Source: Auricularia sp. M13 (taxonomy: Eukaryota > Basidiomycota > Agaricomycetes > Auriculariales > Auriculariaceae). Taken from it: 64,000 nucleotides of DNA. Within the stretch, counting starts at the first letter, position 1; each line of letters starts with the position of its first letter. Of this stretch, positions 42,515 through 54,438 are shown piece after piece. The notes below the pieces were generated by a model. That model searched no databases. It was not told where the DNA came from and saw only the letters and a list, made by a program, of their open reading frames with translations. A program made the translations under genes and the position numbers. The stretch is taken from contig CM073201.1 in assembly GCA_037042915.1 (NCBI GenBank), forward strand, positions 992,001-1,056,000, written 5' to 3'.

Positions 42515-45500
42515 TCAGAACCAGAAGCAGCGGTCGTAATTGCCTTCGTTGTTCGCGCCCCACCAGGTAGGTATGAGGTGGGAGTTCCCGGCAGCGCCTG
42601 CATTTAATCAGTCGTAATGTACGGAGGGACAATCCCGTCATACCTTGAACGGCGAAGGATAGGATGAAGACCATGACTTGCGTTCCACCGTCGAGTGCGG
42701 CAGCTTAGAGATAGGCGTGAGAAATGACAACAGTGCATATGAGACAGCGCTTGCATGCGCACCGATGATGTAGTTGTATTTAGCGAACCACTTAGGGTGT
42801 TTCTTACGCAGCCAATACTGGGAGACGTCAAACATCCGCGAACTTTGTGAAACAAATTTTACCTGGGATACGTATGCGACGATGAAGTAGCTCGTGATGG
42901 ACGAGTTTATGCCAACACAAAGCCATCCTAAACCTTGTCAGGACACCTCACGGAAATGATCACAGCCCGCGTACCAATGTAGTAGCTAGATCAGATATAA
43001 GCGGATTTATATTTACACACGCTCGCTTGGAGGAACTCACCAGATAACAGGGGTATAGAGGTAATCTAGATTTCTCGTCAGTGCTTGCCACACAGCGCAG
43101 AATCAAAGAAACTCACCCAGTCGGAGCTGAGGCCAGTATCTATGTATGATCCAGAAGGGAACAGGAACCGCGAGACCCACGACGTAGGCCCATGCGACCT
43201 GGAGGAGCCGATGAGTTCATTCTTCGTGTATTCGCCTAGGAACTCACCCAGTCGTATCGGGACCCAGTAGCAAACAGCTGCGTTCGTCAGAAGCAGCTAA
43301 GGAAGTTATAAATTCAAGAGATACAGACCTCTTTGGACAGCCCTCCCCAAGCGATGGCTTGCGAGTTGTACTGCTGCGGTTGCTGACCCGACCAAATATT
43401 TGTTCCTGTTGGCGGGTTCAATGTCAACTGGCAAACTTAAAATAGCATCCGAACCGACCTTCGACAGAAAGGAGGATTTCGCGCTGGTTGTCGATGATGC
43501 TGTTCATCATCACGAAGTTGAGCACAGCGCCTAAGAGGGTACCGGAAATCTGAGCGGTGAACGCCGCTCGCGGCGGGAGTTTAACATCTACAAAAGAAAT
43601 GTCAAACAATGATTGCTTGCTGATGCACTGGGGAGACGCACATTGTGCTATTTTCAGGTCGCTCAGGAGGAGAGACGCTTGGATTACGGAGTTGTAAGAG
43701 AAGAGGACGAAGTACCTCGATTACAGACGCCCAAAGTTAGCCTTCCATTTTCCCGGCAGGTGGTGAATGCACTCACATGTTGGCCATTGGTTTGCCAGGA
43801 TGAATGAATCCTCCGATCATCTGGACGAAGCTGTCGGGAAGCGTCAAAGCGGTCGCCTCGTCCGCAGCGACGGTATATTACGGCTGAATGATAAATGCCA
43901 GTCCTGTGATCGCGTACAGCGCTCCGAAAACAGGATGGAGACGACGGCGAGCAGGAGCGAGATAGCGAATCCCCACCACGGTAGCGTCGAGTCGGTCTTG
44001 TAGATTGAGGACTAGCGCCATAACGCACGAGATGACGAGGATGGCGTAGTACCAGCTATCAGGGGCGTCAGCATGAAGAGGTGGCATATGCATTGAGATA
44101 CTCACGAATCCGGTGCATCTTTATACTTGAGCATCTGCCGATAATGCGGGTCAAGATTCTCGTCCTGCTCGGCACACGCAATTTCCTCGCTGCGGTCGCC
44201 GCTCGCCTGCCAGAAGCGCCAGTTGAAGCGCGACCAGATGGCCTTAATCCCGGAGGGTGTCGCCCAGGACCACGCAGATCGGAGGTCGTTGTAGTTCCAT
44301 AGGAGCAAATGCGTGAAAGTTGCGGCCTGCCATGAGCATCAACATGCTGTCAGCGTAGCTAGACATTCTTCACAGTGGAAACATACGAGTGCCAAGTTGC
44401 TGGTCAGGAGCTGGACGACCCACGAGCCCGCATAGAAATGGGAGACCCTCCTTCGCGAGCAGGTCTTTATCTACCACAAAGTCGACGAGGATATTCGTTT
44501 GGTTGTAAATCGTGCCGTTCTCGTAAAATAGATCCTGCGCGAGCTGGTGGTGGTGGTGGTTATTCCTGAAAGGCCCCTGAAGAAAAAGAAAGACGTACGA
44601 AAGGCAGCGTCCGCGCGTTCCAGACGTTTCCATAAAACACGCCGACGAAGACCAGTATGCACAGAATGTATCCAATCTATGCGATATCCGCATCAGCATT
44701 CGCGACTCAATCTATACAAAGAAGTGCCCACGAAGTTGCTGAACTGCGCCTTGAGCGGGATGGCCATGGGGTTCGTCCCTCCAGAGATATACTGCCAATC
44801 GAAGCAGAGGGAGAGGATGCCCAACCCCTCGTTTCCGTTGCTTCCGCCAAAAATCCTCGTGAAGTTGGCGCTCTTCTGGTTTGCGAGGCAGAAGATGGAG
44901 AAGCCCGTTAGCAGCGGAAATAGATACTGCGAAAATGCCGATCAGTCAGGCCGCAGCGTCTGAGGTCGACTAGTAGATACCTCTGGCAGCATCTCCCAAA
45001 AGAAGATGCGAAGAAGACGATGTAAAGACTTTGAGCTTTTTGCCGGAGTGGCGACGTCGCGGTAGAAAGCGTCGAACATCGATATCAAGCTGTGAATCGC
45101 CGAGTTCAGGATCCCTGAAAGGGAAAAAAGGAACTCGAGACGTACGGGAGAACGCCCGGATAGAGCATCTTCGTTGGGTAAAGCAATATCGCTGCGACCC
45201 GAGTCAACCAAGAGAACGCAATGAACATGAATATTCAGATACGCACGTCTCATGATGCCCGCAATGCCATATCCGATCAACTGACTGGAGAACAGCAAGA
45301 AGATCGAGGCGGCCGGGTTGGGCGTTATGTTATAGAAGAGCCGCTGGACCGCGAGCGTCTCGGTGCCCAGGGCGGACGTCGCGGCCGCGGAGGACATGAT
45401 AAGGATGAAGGCGAGCTCTTTCTTGTTGAACGGGCCCTGGCCGAGTTCTCCGGGTGAGTGAAGATCGTCGGTGGGGGTGGGCGGCTTACTGGGTTGAGGT

Positions 45501-46099
45501 AGTACAGGCTGCAGGAGCCGATGCCTGGGACGTAGAGCCATTGCGGTATCGCATACTCCATAAAGATGCCGAGGACGTAGCCGATGATTGCCTGCCGAGG
45601 GAGGAGCACATGCACATGGCGTGTCATTGAGGGTCGCTTGTCGCTTTTCATGCGGGGGCACGTACGAGGAACATCGTCGAGACCAGCACAGTTTGCTAGC
45701 GAGACACCGCCGTGCATGAGGGACAGGCCGTGCGGCTCATGTGCATTATCATGGACGTACGGGTTTGAAATAGTATATCTCGGCTGGGATTTGCACGGCA
45801 TGAGCGGTGGCATGTTACTGGACGGCTGGCGCACCGAGGACGCCACCAAAGGCGCTGAGGCCGACGCCGATAACGAGGGTGCGGAACGTCCATGGATTGA
45901 GCGAGGGGTCGTCGTCTAAGGATATGACCTGCGTTACAAGCTGCCGTTCGTCCTCGATGACCTCGCCCTCCGTTGTGGAGTCGGGGTCGAAGACGGATTC
46001 GACGTCTGCGGGTTTGTCGAACCCCTTCAAGCCTTTCTCGTCCTCCTCAGAAGGTGTGGAGACCTTCCGGTTACGCAGCTCGTGCTCAGGTTCTGACAT
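42515..46099 (-). CDS. OPT-family oligopeptide transporter
   Basis: Many exons (at least twelve). A cytoplasmic acidic N-terminus (MSEPEHELRNRKVSTP) is followed by SAFGGVLAEIYYFKP, QTVLVSTMFLAIIGYVLGI, YYLNPGPFNKKELAFILIMS, LYPTKMLYPGVLP, FFWEMLPE, FSIFCLANQ, TRIFGGSNGNEGLGILSLCF and DWQYISGGTNPMAIP. Later come IAQCASPPRAAFTAQISGTL, QYWLRKKHPKWFAKYNYI and the terminal WWGANNEGNYDRCFWF. These blocks in this order identify the proton-coupled OPT family (tetra/penta-peptides, glutathione, or metal chelates), a 12-16 TM plasma-membrane protein. Blocks fall in changing frames near 45000-45120, where more than one base indel is needed; exact exon borders in 43600-45000 are provisional. Confidence 0.85.
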
Positions 46100-46552
46100 C
46101 GTGATCAGTCGGAGACGGAGAGGGAGAGAGAGCACAAAGTCAACAGGTCAAGGGCAGTATATAGATGCCTATCTGAGACGCCGAGCTATAGGGACGGGAG
46201 CCGGCTATCCGTTGTCATTCTTGGACGGTAGTTGACGTAGAGATGTGCACTCGGGAGCAGAAAGCACCACCAGACAAGCAGGTACCGGCGCCAGGGATGA
46301 AGTAGCCGGACAGCAGCAGTCAAGCGCAGCAGCTTGGCGGGGAGACAGAGGCCGTTCAGTAAGAAATCAACTGAGCCCGTAAAAGGCCTCAAGACCAGTA
46401 TATCTTTCCGTGACATATGGCTTGACGAGTAGCGGCAACCATGTAGGTATGTAAACATTTTCATGGCACCGGCGCAGAGGCAGAGTCAAGTTGCGGCAAA
46501 AGCCGGAAGCTTGTCGCTACCGCAAAAGTCTTGCAGCTCGCCGCTCGCCACG
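46100..46552. other. Divergent promoter region, OPT transporter and eIF3c
   Basis: About 450 bp between two diverging genes. No coding content and no clear TATA box. Confidence 0.4.
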
Positions 46553-49387
46553 ATGTCCCGCTTTTTCCGCAGCGCAGGCGATTCCGACTCTGACAGCTCG
46601 TCCTCTGAGGAGGAGGAGCTGCTCTCCGACTCCGGCGATGAGGCCGCCCCCAAGCCCAAGGCCGCAAAACCCATGAGCCGCTTCCTGCGCACCGAGGGCG
46701 ATTCCGACTCTGACGAGTCCGAGTCCGAGGAGGACAGCGACGAAGACGACGACGACGAGGCCGGCGAAGACGGCGAGGCGAAGCCCGCAGCCAAGCGCTC
46801 GCGCTTCATGGTCGGCGGCGACGACGACGATGACTCGGACGACGAGGGCCCGCGAATCGTCAAGTCGGCCAAGGACAAGCGGCTGGACGAGATGGAGGCG
46901 ACGTCCAAGGCAATGGACAATGCGCTCAAAATCAACGACTGGGTCTCCATTTCCAACGGTGCGCTTAGAGACACGCTGCCCGGGCCCGACGCGCGTCTGA
47001 CTTGCTGCTGTAGAATTTGACAAACTCACTCGTCTTGTCCAACGCGAAACCAATGTCGCAGAACGCGTGCCCAGTCTATTCATCAAGACGATATCCAACC
47101 TCGACGCTTCGGTCACGACTGCTCTCCAAAAAGAGAAGGAAGCCAAGAAGAAAATGAACGCCAATAACGCCCGCGCCATGAACCAGATGAAGCAACGCGT
47201 AAAAAAGACCATCAAGGAATACGAGGCGGAAGTCAAGAAATTCCAGGAGGTACGAGTTCCCATTTTCTGTTATTACTATCGCAAAGATTTACTGTCTTGC
47301 AGGATCCGGAAGGCTTCGAGCGCGAGTATCAAGAGATTGCAGAGCGCGAAGCAGCTGCTGCCAGGCCCAGGCGCGCAGCAAAAGCCGACGATGCCGCGGC
47401 GGACGACCAAGTTCAGGCAGATTTCACCACTGTCGCCAAGGGTGGCAAGAGCGTTGTTTACGCCCCGAGACCGTATTCAAGAACCTGCAAATGGTGAACG
47501 AGGCTCGAGGCAAGAAGGTCTGTTTCTTCCGCTCAAACACGTATAGTTTTGACATCGTTACAGAACACCGACCGCGCCGAGCAACTCCGTATACTCGAGC
47601 AGACACTGGAGGTCGCGAATTCGACATATAAGCGATCCGGGTCCTTCTCTCGCTCATCTCCTCGCGCTTCGATTACAACGTCTCTGCGTCCTCGTATCTT
47701 CCGCTTGATCTCTGGACGTCTGCACAGCGTGAAGTCGACCAACTCATCACGCTCCTCTACTCGGACACGAGCTACATCGTCACCGAGGTTGTTGACGAAT
47801 ACGATGAGATGGTCGAGCGCACCCCGGAGACAGAAAACGGCCCTGTCTCCATTCGCGGAAGCGTGATCAGTTACGTCGACCGACTCGACGAAGAGTTCAC
47901 CAAGAGCCTACAAAATATCGACCCGCACGGCACGGACTACGTCGACCGGCTCAAGGACGAAAAGGGGCTCTACCAGACCATCGCCCTCGCGCAGGCGCTG
48001 TTCGAGAAGCTGCAGTGGAAGGACCCGCTCGCGCGCGTCATCATGCGCCGCGTCGAGCACATCTACGCGAAGCCGGACGCCGTGACGCAGGCGCTCGAGC
48101 AGGGCATCGCAAGCGCGCCGTTCGTCCCGAGCCTGACGCTCGAGCGCGCGGGCTCGCCGACAGCGCTCGTGCACTCGCTCTGCGTGTTCCTGTACCAGAC
48201 GGACGACATGCTGCTGCGCACGCGCGCGATGCTGTCGCACATCTACCACTACGCGCTGCAGAACAAGTTCCACACGGCGCGCGACATGCTGTTGATGTCG
48301 CACCTGCAGGACTCGATCCACAACGCGGACGTCGGGACGCAGATCCTGTACAACCGCGCGATCGTGCAGCTGGGCCTCGCGGCGTCCCGCAGCGGCATGA
48401 TTCGCGAGGCGCAGGCGATCCTGCAGGAGATCTTCACGACGCAGCGCGTCAAGGAGCTGCTCGCGCAGGGCGTGCACCAGCAGCGCTACACGACGATGAC
48501 GCCCGAGCAGGAGAAGGCGGAGAAGCAGCGCCAGCTGCCGTTCCACACGCACATCAACACGGAGCTGCTCGAGGCCGCGTTCCTCGTCAGCTGCATGCTC
48601 GTCGAGATCCCGCTGCTCGCCAGCATCGACTCGGACGAGCTCAAGCGCAAGGCCATCTCCAAGCCGTACCGCCGCCTGCTCGACTTTGCCGACCGCCAGA
48701 TCTTCACCGGCCCGCCCGAGACGACGCGCGACCACATAATGCAGGCCAGCAAGGCGCTGCAGGACGGCGAGTGGGAGAAGTGCCGCAACCTCATCCAGAG
48801 CATCAAGATATGGAGCCTGATGCCCCAGGAGAAGGCTGTCAAGGACATGCTCGCCCGGTACGTCGTTTTCTCTCTCCCATTATCTCATCATTTTGTTGCT
48901 TATGTCATCACAGCAAGATCCAAGAAGAGGGCCTGCGGACGTACCTCTTCACGTACGCGCCGCATTACACGAGCGTGTCGCTGGATATGCTCGCGCGCAC
49001 GTTCTCGCTGCCGCCGCGGACGGTGACGTCGATCGTGAGCAAGATGATCTGGAACGAGGAGCTTGCGGCGTCGCTGGAGCAGACGGCGCAGGTCGTCGTC
49101 TTCCACCGCGTCGAGCTCTCGCGCGCGCAGCAGCTCGCGCTCACGCTCGCCGACAAGCTCTCCACGCTCGTCGACAACAACGAGAAGTACCTGACCAGAA
49201 GCTCGGCGGCGGTGCGACGTGGGGCGACCGCGCCGAGCGCGGCGAGCAGCGCGGCGACCAGGCGCAGGAGCGCAGTCGCCGTGGCGGCGCGACGCGTGGA
49301 GCTGGCCGTGGGCGCGGGGGTGGCGCGCGCTTTGTGCAGGGCCCGTTGAGACAAGGGCCTGCGTCGCAGAGAACGCGGGGCGCTTGA
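46553..49387 (+). CDS. NIP1: Translation initiation factor eIF3 subunit c
   Basis: Core eIF3 subunit that bridges eIF1, eIF2 and eIF5 on the 40S ribosome. N-terminus: two acidic repeats MSRFFRSAGDSDSDSSSSEE and MSRFLRTEGDSDSDESESEE, as in fungal and animal eIF3c. Then KTIKEYEAEVKKFQE, KGGKSVVYAP, NEARGKK and SRFDYNVSASSYLPLDLW. The helical body has VISYVDRLDEEFTKSLQNID, ARDMLLMSHLQDSIH and LASIDSDELKRKAISKPYRR. It ends with a PCI winged helix (YAPHYTSVSLDMLARTFSLP, RTVTSIVSKMIWNEELAASL) and an RGG-rich tail (TRGAGRGRGGGARF). Introns include 46962-47014 and ones after KKFQE, GKK and MLAR. Three single-base breaks, at about 47468, 47634 and 49193, interrupt the frame. Confidence 0.93.
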
Positions 49388-50529
49388 ATGCTTTGTTCGT
49401 AGACGTCTTGCTAACTTCGCGTCAACATGATTTTTTCCTGGTTATCGCAAATTGCAGTTGCTTCGCTCGCGGAGCTCGGCCAGTCCTTCTGTATTGCCAG
49501 TTTTGATGACCAGCTCAAACGCAAGTTGGGAGGCGCTCGCTGTGACGAAGCCTCTGCAAACTATACGTTTATGTTGATATAGAGAACAGCTTTGCAGGGT
49601 TCAGGCTGCACGCAACGAGACGATACAAGAAATAGAATTTAAGCAAACAACTATATTCCCAAGTAGTACGAAGCATACTGCACAGTACACAGCTATGCGA
49701 GGAAACGAGGACAGAATGAAATCAACCTGCCAAAGCAAGCATGGGTCAGAAATCGAGGCAAACTGGAGACAGAGACAAATGAAGAGGGAAGGGATCAGCT
49801 GGCTGTTCTTAGATTTGGTAAAGGAGTATCCGCAACGCCCTCGAGGGACTCGGACAGCAGTTGGTAAAATTTTCTCATCCGAAAAAAAGCGGAGAGTCGA
49901 GACGCGAGGAACACACCTTACGATATACGATTCTGCGCGGGCTGCTGGTTCAACTTCGAGCGAGGATTCGACTCAGATTATCTGCCACGCATGTTAGCAC
50001 ATGCGCTCGACGAGGCGACGGTGAAGGAGATGGGATGGGTTCAGAGTTGCAATAATGGTTTGGCATTTGCGTGTGCCTATCGTCACAGCCCACTGGCTAC
50101 GACTGGGGCGGCAAAAGGCTCATCATGGTAGAGGGGTTGGGGAACAGAAGCGACGCTCACCTGGGCGCGAAAGGTCGGGTGTGGACTGGAAGGAGGCAAG
50201 CCGCGTTCGTCGGTCCCGGAATGAGCCGGCCAGTTTTTGAGCAGGCTCGCTTGCGGGTAAGCGCCCAATGGAAACTGCGTTCGACGGCCTGTACTGTACA
50301 TATCGTCGTTCCTTTTCACCTCACTCGCATGGGAGCGGCGGAAGAAACAATGCATGGCTTTCCCAATGTCAAAGGTCGGCGAGAGGTCGATTCATTCATT
50401 TATTTCTACAGCGGAAGAGTCTGAGAGTGAGACGGCCAGTCTGGTTCAACCAATCGTGGGCTCAGTAACTCTCAGCCTTCCTACAAGTGCTAATGGGTAA
50501 GGGGATGTTATCTGGACCTTTCAGTGTGT
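49388..50529. other. Gene-free stretch, 1.1 kb
   Basis: Short ORFs without domains. It lies between the 3' ends of eIF3c (plus) and the NmrA-like paralogue 2 (minus). No repeat recognised. Confidence 0.45.
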
Positions 50530-52092
50530 TTACCATCCCTTGAGCGTATCCTCCACATCCTGCCTCAACGTCTCCTCCAACGTCGGTGCAATAGGCTTCC
50601 ACCCAGCATTGAACCCTCTGTCGCTCTTGCTACGCGAGTTGTTCGCTGCATACCTGAATTGAAAACACCATCAGCACCTTAGCCACCGGGACCACGGGCA
50701 AGCAAGACGACTGAGATGTTCAATAACGCACTTGAGCAGCGGCGCGTCGCGCGCGACCACGTCGAAGGGCACGCTGACAGCTTCCTTGTTGTCCACAAGG
50801 CCTTTTTCATACAGGATGGCGCCAATGGCACGGTCGACGTCGCCCCAGCAGTGCTCGCGCACGCTCGCGAAGTAGAACTTGGCGAACGACGAGGCTTTGG
50901 CGTCAGCGCCGCTCAGCGCGCGGCGCAGGACGAGGTCGTACAGCTCGACGAGGTCGGAGATGTGCACCTACAGCAGACATAGCAGAGTTGATGTCAGACT
51001 TGGAGCTGGGAGAGCGAGCAGAGGAAACAGGAAGAAGGGGAAAGAATGGAAGGGGGAAAAGGGGAAAAGGAGGACAAGGACGCGCACGTTATTCCAAAGG
51101 TTCGTCCCCTTGCCGACGTACAGATTCTTGCGCAGCTGCACGCTCGCGCGCACGACGTTGGGCACCTGCTGCGAGATGCGGTGCACGGGCCCGTCGGACG
51201 TGCCGTAGATGCTCGAGGGCGCGATGATGTACGCGTTCACCTTCTTCGCGGTGTCTGCTGCGAATATCCTGCAGCGAGGTGAGACGTGAGTTCCAAATGT
51301 CGAAGGGGGTGAGAATAATGAAGGGGTGGACGAGGGGTTGGCGTGTGTGAGGGGATAGCGACGCACGCGAGGTCGACGTTGCGGTGCGGCTGGGCCGGGT
51401 CGATGTTGCGGATGTCGTCCTCGCTATTATCCTGCAACCGCAACCGCAATCCTCAGCCTCCCTCCACCATCGCCTGCGACAACAGAACAGCACGACTTAC
51501 ATTCCAAACCTTCTTCGCAAACTCAGTAAACTCGCCCTGCGCCTTGTCCGACACGACGCCTACAAGTTGAAGTTTGCAAACCGCAGCCACACATCAGCCT
51601 CTGATGATCTGATCCACTCCCTCTGTCTTTCTGATCTCAGCAACGCACCAGTTCCGCTGGTATGAACCAGTATCTTGTCGCCCTTGCTCTTCGCGAGCCC
51701 ATCAAGCACGGCGTTCGTGAGGTCCAGGTCGTCCGCGTCGGCCAGGTTGAGCACAACATCGCTCTTGCTCGCCGCGTCCCGGATTTTCTGCACATTTCAT
51801 TGAATTCACTGGCACTTCAGCACGCAGGGGGCAGGCCCGAAAATGGGACCCTACGTCGAGATCGGAGTGGTTGCCATGAATGATCTCGTCCACGCCGGCA
51901 GCAGTTGTGCGCACGGCCTCGAAGTTGGCCTCGCTGCGCACGAGCGCGGTGTAACGCCAAGTGGGGAACGAGCGCCGCGTGCGCAAGAGCACCGCGCCTG
52001 TCACGGCGTCAGCGACATGTGCAGCGACACTGAAGGTGTAGCGCACCGCCGATGTACCCTGTCACGCCCAAGATGAACACGTTCTTCGTCAT
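50530..52092 (-). CDS. NmrA-like NAD(P)-binding protein, paralogue 2
   Basis: It starts MTKNVFILGVTGYIGGAVLL (Rossmann motif), then RYTALVRSEANFEAV, DVVLNLADADD, ILVHTSGTGAL, NAYIIAPSSIYGTSDGP, VHISDLVELYDLVLRRAL and YAANNSRSKSDRGFNAGWKP, ending VEDTLKGW. It corresponds block by block to the gene at 27857-29219, and the first intron splits the same Gly codon (GYIG-G). Several GT-AG introns follow (after SDLD, after LWNN, after APLLK). The YGTSDG site lacks the classical YxxxK, so catalysis is uncertain; family role is NAD(P) binding. Exon joins checked at both ends are in phase. Confidence 0.8.
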
Positions 52093-52354
52093 GTTCGCGT
52101 CGATGTCGATGAGCAGCGACAAAAGCGCACGAATTGCAATAGGGGCTGGGACCGATGACGCCATCAATGCGCGAGGAATCGACTTCATCCGCGATGCTTC
52201 AGGATCTCGATCGAGAAAAAAAGACCAATGATTGTTTTTGCAGAGGAGCATACGATAGGGGAGTATATTACGTTCGACATTTGAGTACACTCAATTGCAC
52301 ACGGGGCGAAACTGTCCATTTTCGTTCGTTCAAAAAAAGGTCATGTCACGTCGT

Positions 52355-53390
52355 TTACTTGCGGTACTGCTCCGCGACGAATCTGCAAGAAACGAAATGA
52401 TCAGATGCAGATCTCGAAAAACGAGCGAGGCAACTCACCCTTCGCCAGCGAAGAGCGACAGGAGGCCAACAGTTGCCCAGCTGAGGAAGCGGCGGTCCTG
52501 CTGAAGCTCGGGGCGCGTGTAGATGGTGTAGCCAAGGCCACCCAGAATGCCGACATTCACTGGACAGGCATATTTAGCTTATCATCAGGGAGCTGGAGAT
52601 TAAGGGAACTCACAGGCACCGACGAGACCACCGAGCACGCCCGGGCGAAGGACAACCTCCCTGGTATGTCTCCAGACGAGGGCGCCCTCCTCCTTGGCGC
52701 GCTGAGCTTCGCGCTGGCCAGCCTCAGTCTGTGCATACGACTCGGCAAGCCAGCCCTCAGCGCCGAACAGGACGAGCGCGCCAGCAAGCGTGCCGCCGAT
52801 GACGCGCTTGTCGCTGCGCAGCTCGGGGCGCTGATAGAACTGGTAGCCGGCGGTCGCGATCAGGCCGACGTTCACTGAAAACGGACGTTAGTTCTTGCGC
52901 ACGTGACAGGGACAGCGAGAAGATTTCGCACCAATGCCGAGAATGCCTCCAGCCACGCCTGGACGCAGGATCTGGGTCTTTGCGTACTCCCACGCGGTCT
53001 CTGCCTCATGTTCCGCGCGGTGGAGGTGCTCCTTGGCCTTGTCCCTGCGGTGCTTGTCCTTCTCGGCCTGGTGGTTCTGGGATCTGTGCGAAGAGGAGGG
53101 CGCCGTTGAGCCATACTTGCGCTCGAGCTCCTCGTCCGTAGGGGGAATGTATTCTGACGTTACCGTCTGCGGAATGCGGGGTGAGCCTGGCTGCATGTAC
53201 CGGGGAAATAAAGTTGGGAACGCACGGAAGGATGCTCCTTAAAGCCGGGAGAGGCTATTTGGACCTTCTCGTTATGGGCGTCGACGGGCGCAAGGTTTGG
53301 GCTTCTACCTGTGTTGAGCAGCGCGGGGTTGGCGTGGGGCTGCTGCGAGGAAGGGGGCGCGTTCGTGGCGGCGACGGTAGCGTACGACAT
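52355..53390 (-). CDS. Membrane protein with two tandem LRPGV modules, OM14-like?
   Basis: It starts MSYATVAATNAPPSSQQPH. A 59-bp intron (GTGCGT...CCGCAG with CTCAC branch) joins KEHPS to TVTSEYIPPTDEELERKYG. A charged helix (KAKEHLHRAEHEAETAWEYA) follows. Then come two copies of one module: ILRPGVAGGILG-VNVGLIATAGYQFY-RPELRSDKRVIGG, and VLRPGVLGGLVG-VNVGILGGLGYTIY-RPELQQDRRFLS. Each is two hydrophobic helices around a RPELxxDxR linker. It ends GEGFVAEQYRK. I believe similar basidiomycete proteins are listed as mitochondrial outer-membrane OM14-like, but I could not verify this. It is divergent from the ATP synthase OSCP gene, consistent with a mitochondrial role. Confidence 0.7.
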
Positions 53391-53713
53391 CGTTCTGGCA
53401 AGTCGAAGTTCGGGGGAGAGTTGGGCGTGACAGCGCCGCCCGCCTGGCCATGGCCTTTATACGCGAGACAGAATCGACGTCATCTAGACGCGATGACGTC
53501 GCGGACGCTTTTTTTTCTTCCACTCCGACGTTCCATCGCCCATTTTGTTCCGCGTGCGTCCGCGCAAAGGCACGCGAGCATGTTGTCGTTGATCGCGATT
53601 CGGGAAATAGAGCCGCTGCTGGCGTCGACGATGACGAGCACGAGCTTGTGGAAGACCCGGAGGCAACCCGGCGGAGTCCGAAACCTTCCGCTTCCGTTCC
53701 CCTTGAAAGCACG
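53391..53713. promoter_or_regulatory. Bidirectional promoter, OM14-like and ATP5
   Basis: 323 bp separate the two ATGs. A TATA-like TTTATACG lies at about 53455. No long ORF is expected here; plus-strand ORFs seen are upstream open frame of ATP5. Confidence 0.45.
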
Positions 53714-54438
53714 ATGCTCGCTGGCCGTGCAGCACGCCTCCTCGCGCCGACGCACGCCCGTCTGGCGTCGTCCATCGCGCTCAAATACTCCCAGGCCGCC
53801 TATGGCGCCGCGCTCGCCAAGTCGCCCGCGACGCTGAACAAGGTCCAGACGGACCTCACCACCGTCTCCTCGACGCTCGCCGCGACGCCCGCGCTCGCCG
53901 AGTTCGTCGCCAACCCGACGCTCTCGCAGAACGAGCGCGCCGAGGGCCTCAAGCAGCTCTTTGCCGCGGCCGAGAAGACGGCCAAGCTCGACGATATCAC
54001 CAAGAATTTGTTCGCCGTCCTCAGCGAGAACGGCCGGTTGAGCGAGACGGCCGGCGTCATTGAAGGCTTCCAGGAGCTCGTTGCTAAGTACAAGGGCGAG
54101 CTTGAGGTTGTGGTCACCAGCGCGGAGCCGTTGTCGAAGGACATTCTGGCCAACCTGGAAAAGACGCTGAAGCAGTCCGAGGCTGGCAAGGCCGCAAAGG
54201 TCCTGAAGGTCACCAACAAGGTCAGTCTTGTCCAGCGCATTATCCCGTTAATCGAATTGACATATGACCCGTAGGTGAACCCTGCCATACTGGGTGGTAT
54301 CGTGGTCGACCTGGGCGAGAAGACGATTGACCTCTCCGTCTCGAACCGCGTCAACAAACTCAATGGGCTGCTGCAGGGTAAGTACATCGTACGCTCTTCA
54401 GGTCCAAGTGCTTACACTGCCTTTCAGAGAGCGTATAG
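53714..54438 (+). CDS. ATP5: ATP synthase subunit 5 (OSCP), mitochondrial
   Basis: Three exons; introns 54221-54274 and 54378-54427; about 206 aa. An N-terminal mitochondrial presequence rich in Arg/Ala/Leu (MLAGRAARLLAPTHARLASS) precedes the OSCP/delta fold: ALKYSQAAYGAALAKSP, LAEFVANPTLSQNERAEGLK, FAVLSENGRLSETAGVIEGF and ELEVVVTSAEPLSKDI. The C-terminal NPAILGGIVVDLGEKTIDLS strand is the family hallmark; the protein ends NRVNKLNGLLQESV. It forms the peripheral stalk that holds F1 against rotation. The last exon is only 11 nt and includes the stop. Frame is intact. A worn copy of its 3' flank occurs about 600 bp downstream. Confidence 0.97.

Noticed and set aside
47908-48735. 275-codon minus-strand ORF in eIF3c
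   Set aside because: Shadow caused by strong GC3 bias in the eIF3c coding strand; Arg/Leu/Val-rich low-information sequence.
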